Source: Spirochaetaceae bacterium (GTDB lineage: Bacteria > Spirochaetota > Spirochaetia > DSM-27196 > SKKC01). From it: a stretch of 5,640 bases of DNA. This document shows, in pieces, positions 5,360 through 5,640 of the stretch (its first letter is position 1; every line of letters starts with the position of its first letter). The notes under the pieces are model-generated. The model was not told the origin of the DNA. It made no database searches and saw only the letters and a program-made list of their open reading frames with translations. Made by a program: the position numbers and the translations under genes. Location: positions 1 through 5,640 of the forward strand of contig PUOG01000334.1 of assembly GCA_003552745.1 (NCBI GenBank). Reading direction: 5' to 3'.

Positions 5360-5640
5360 CTACGCGGACGATCCGTCGGCTCCCGACCACTGTGGCCGAT
5401 CCCATTCGCGCCATTCGTCCGATACCGCGAAGCGCGAGAGCGCCCGCCTGAGCTTCTCCGGAACGGCCGCGTGAACTATGACGCCCGATCCGTTCACTTC
5501 CTGGTCGTGTACTCTCGCTTCGCGATGAAGCAGCGCAACGAGATCCCATCTGTTCGCCGGAAGCTCGTATCGCTGACTGCAGAATCGGTCGGAGAAGTAG
5601 TCGGCGAGGCGTTTCCGGAGCGAGTCGAGACCTTCGCCGC
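5360..5640 (-). CDS. hflX: GTPase HflX, C-terminal part (5' end beyond the right edge)
   Basis: The last 92 residues of a gene running off the window, read in the frame whose first whole codon is 5638-5636 and which ends in TAG at 5362-5360. It opens with GEGLDSLRKRLADYF, the end of the G domain just after the expected SAK (G5) motif. The C-terminal subdomain of HflX follows: YELPANRWDLVALLHREARV, a glycine turn, then VIVHAAVPEKLRRALSRF. HflX is a ribosome-associated GTPase that splits stalled or heat-damaged 70S ribosomes. The final 20 residues (EWREWDRPQWSGADGSSA) look like a lineage-specific polar tail. The nucleotide-binding motifs are outside the window, so the call rests on the C-terminal pattern alone. 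It is convergent with the small plus-strand frame; no good terminator stem lies in the 17-base gap. Confidence 0.82.
   Translation of the reverse strand, partial: GEGLDSLRKRLADYFSDRFCSQRYELPANRWDLVALLHREARVHDQEVNGSGVIVHAAVPEKLRRALSRFAVSDEWREWDRPQWSGADGSSA

Noticed and set aside
5335..5360. GGCGC/GCGCC as a terminator between the small frame and hflX
   Set aside because: The stem is only 5 bp with a 16-base loop and no T-run, and both arms overlap coding sequence.
5193..5549. A 118-codon minus-strand frame overlapping the hflX end
   Set aside because: It is Arg/Ser-rich with no domain, and the neighbouring frame (5638-5360) gives a convincing HflX C-terminus over the same bases.

Overview
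The window is a gene-dense stretch of a GC-rich bacterial chromosome (about 55-60% G+C by eye, strong G/C preference at third codon positions). The best clue to the organism is the 541-residue protein at 2752-4377. It resembles a family of uncharacterised proteins (DUF5312, from memory) that I know only from spirochaetes, so a free-living, GC-rich member of the Spirochaetaceae is the likeliest source. This is inference; no rRNA or other marker gene is present.

Layout, left to right. Positions 1-135 are an intergenic segment with a possible minus-strand gene start at the extreme edge, a candidate promoter for it and a hairpin. Positions 136-2663 hold a two-gene minus-strand operon: a class I/II PLP-dependent aminotransferase (2663 to 1368) and a substrate-binding lipoprotein (1371 to 136), whose GTG start overlaps the aminotransferase stop by four bases. 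An 88-base divergent intergenic region separates this operon from the plus-strand DUF5312-like gene. A GC-rich region with nested inverted repeats (4385-4437) lies between that gene and a convergent minus-strand O6-alkylguanine-DNA alkyltransferase (4467-5045). To the right is a possible 54-residue plus-strand membrane protein (5178-5342). The window ends in the C-terminal 92 residues of the GTPase HflX, minus strand, running off the right edge. No gene-free stretch exceeds 300 bases.

The genes do not form one pathway. The only clear unit is the coupled aminotransferase/lipoprotein pair. The alkyltransferase (DNA repair) and HflX (ribosome rescue and stress) are housekeeping genes. I see no mobile element, CRISPR array, tRNA, rRNA or defence system. 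The most unusual recurring signal is at the 5' ends of genes. Several starts lack a Shine-Dalgarno sequence and have a promoter-like -10 element only 7-9 bases (15 in one case) upstream of the start codon, which suggests leaderless or nearly leaderless transcripts.
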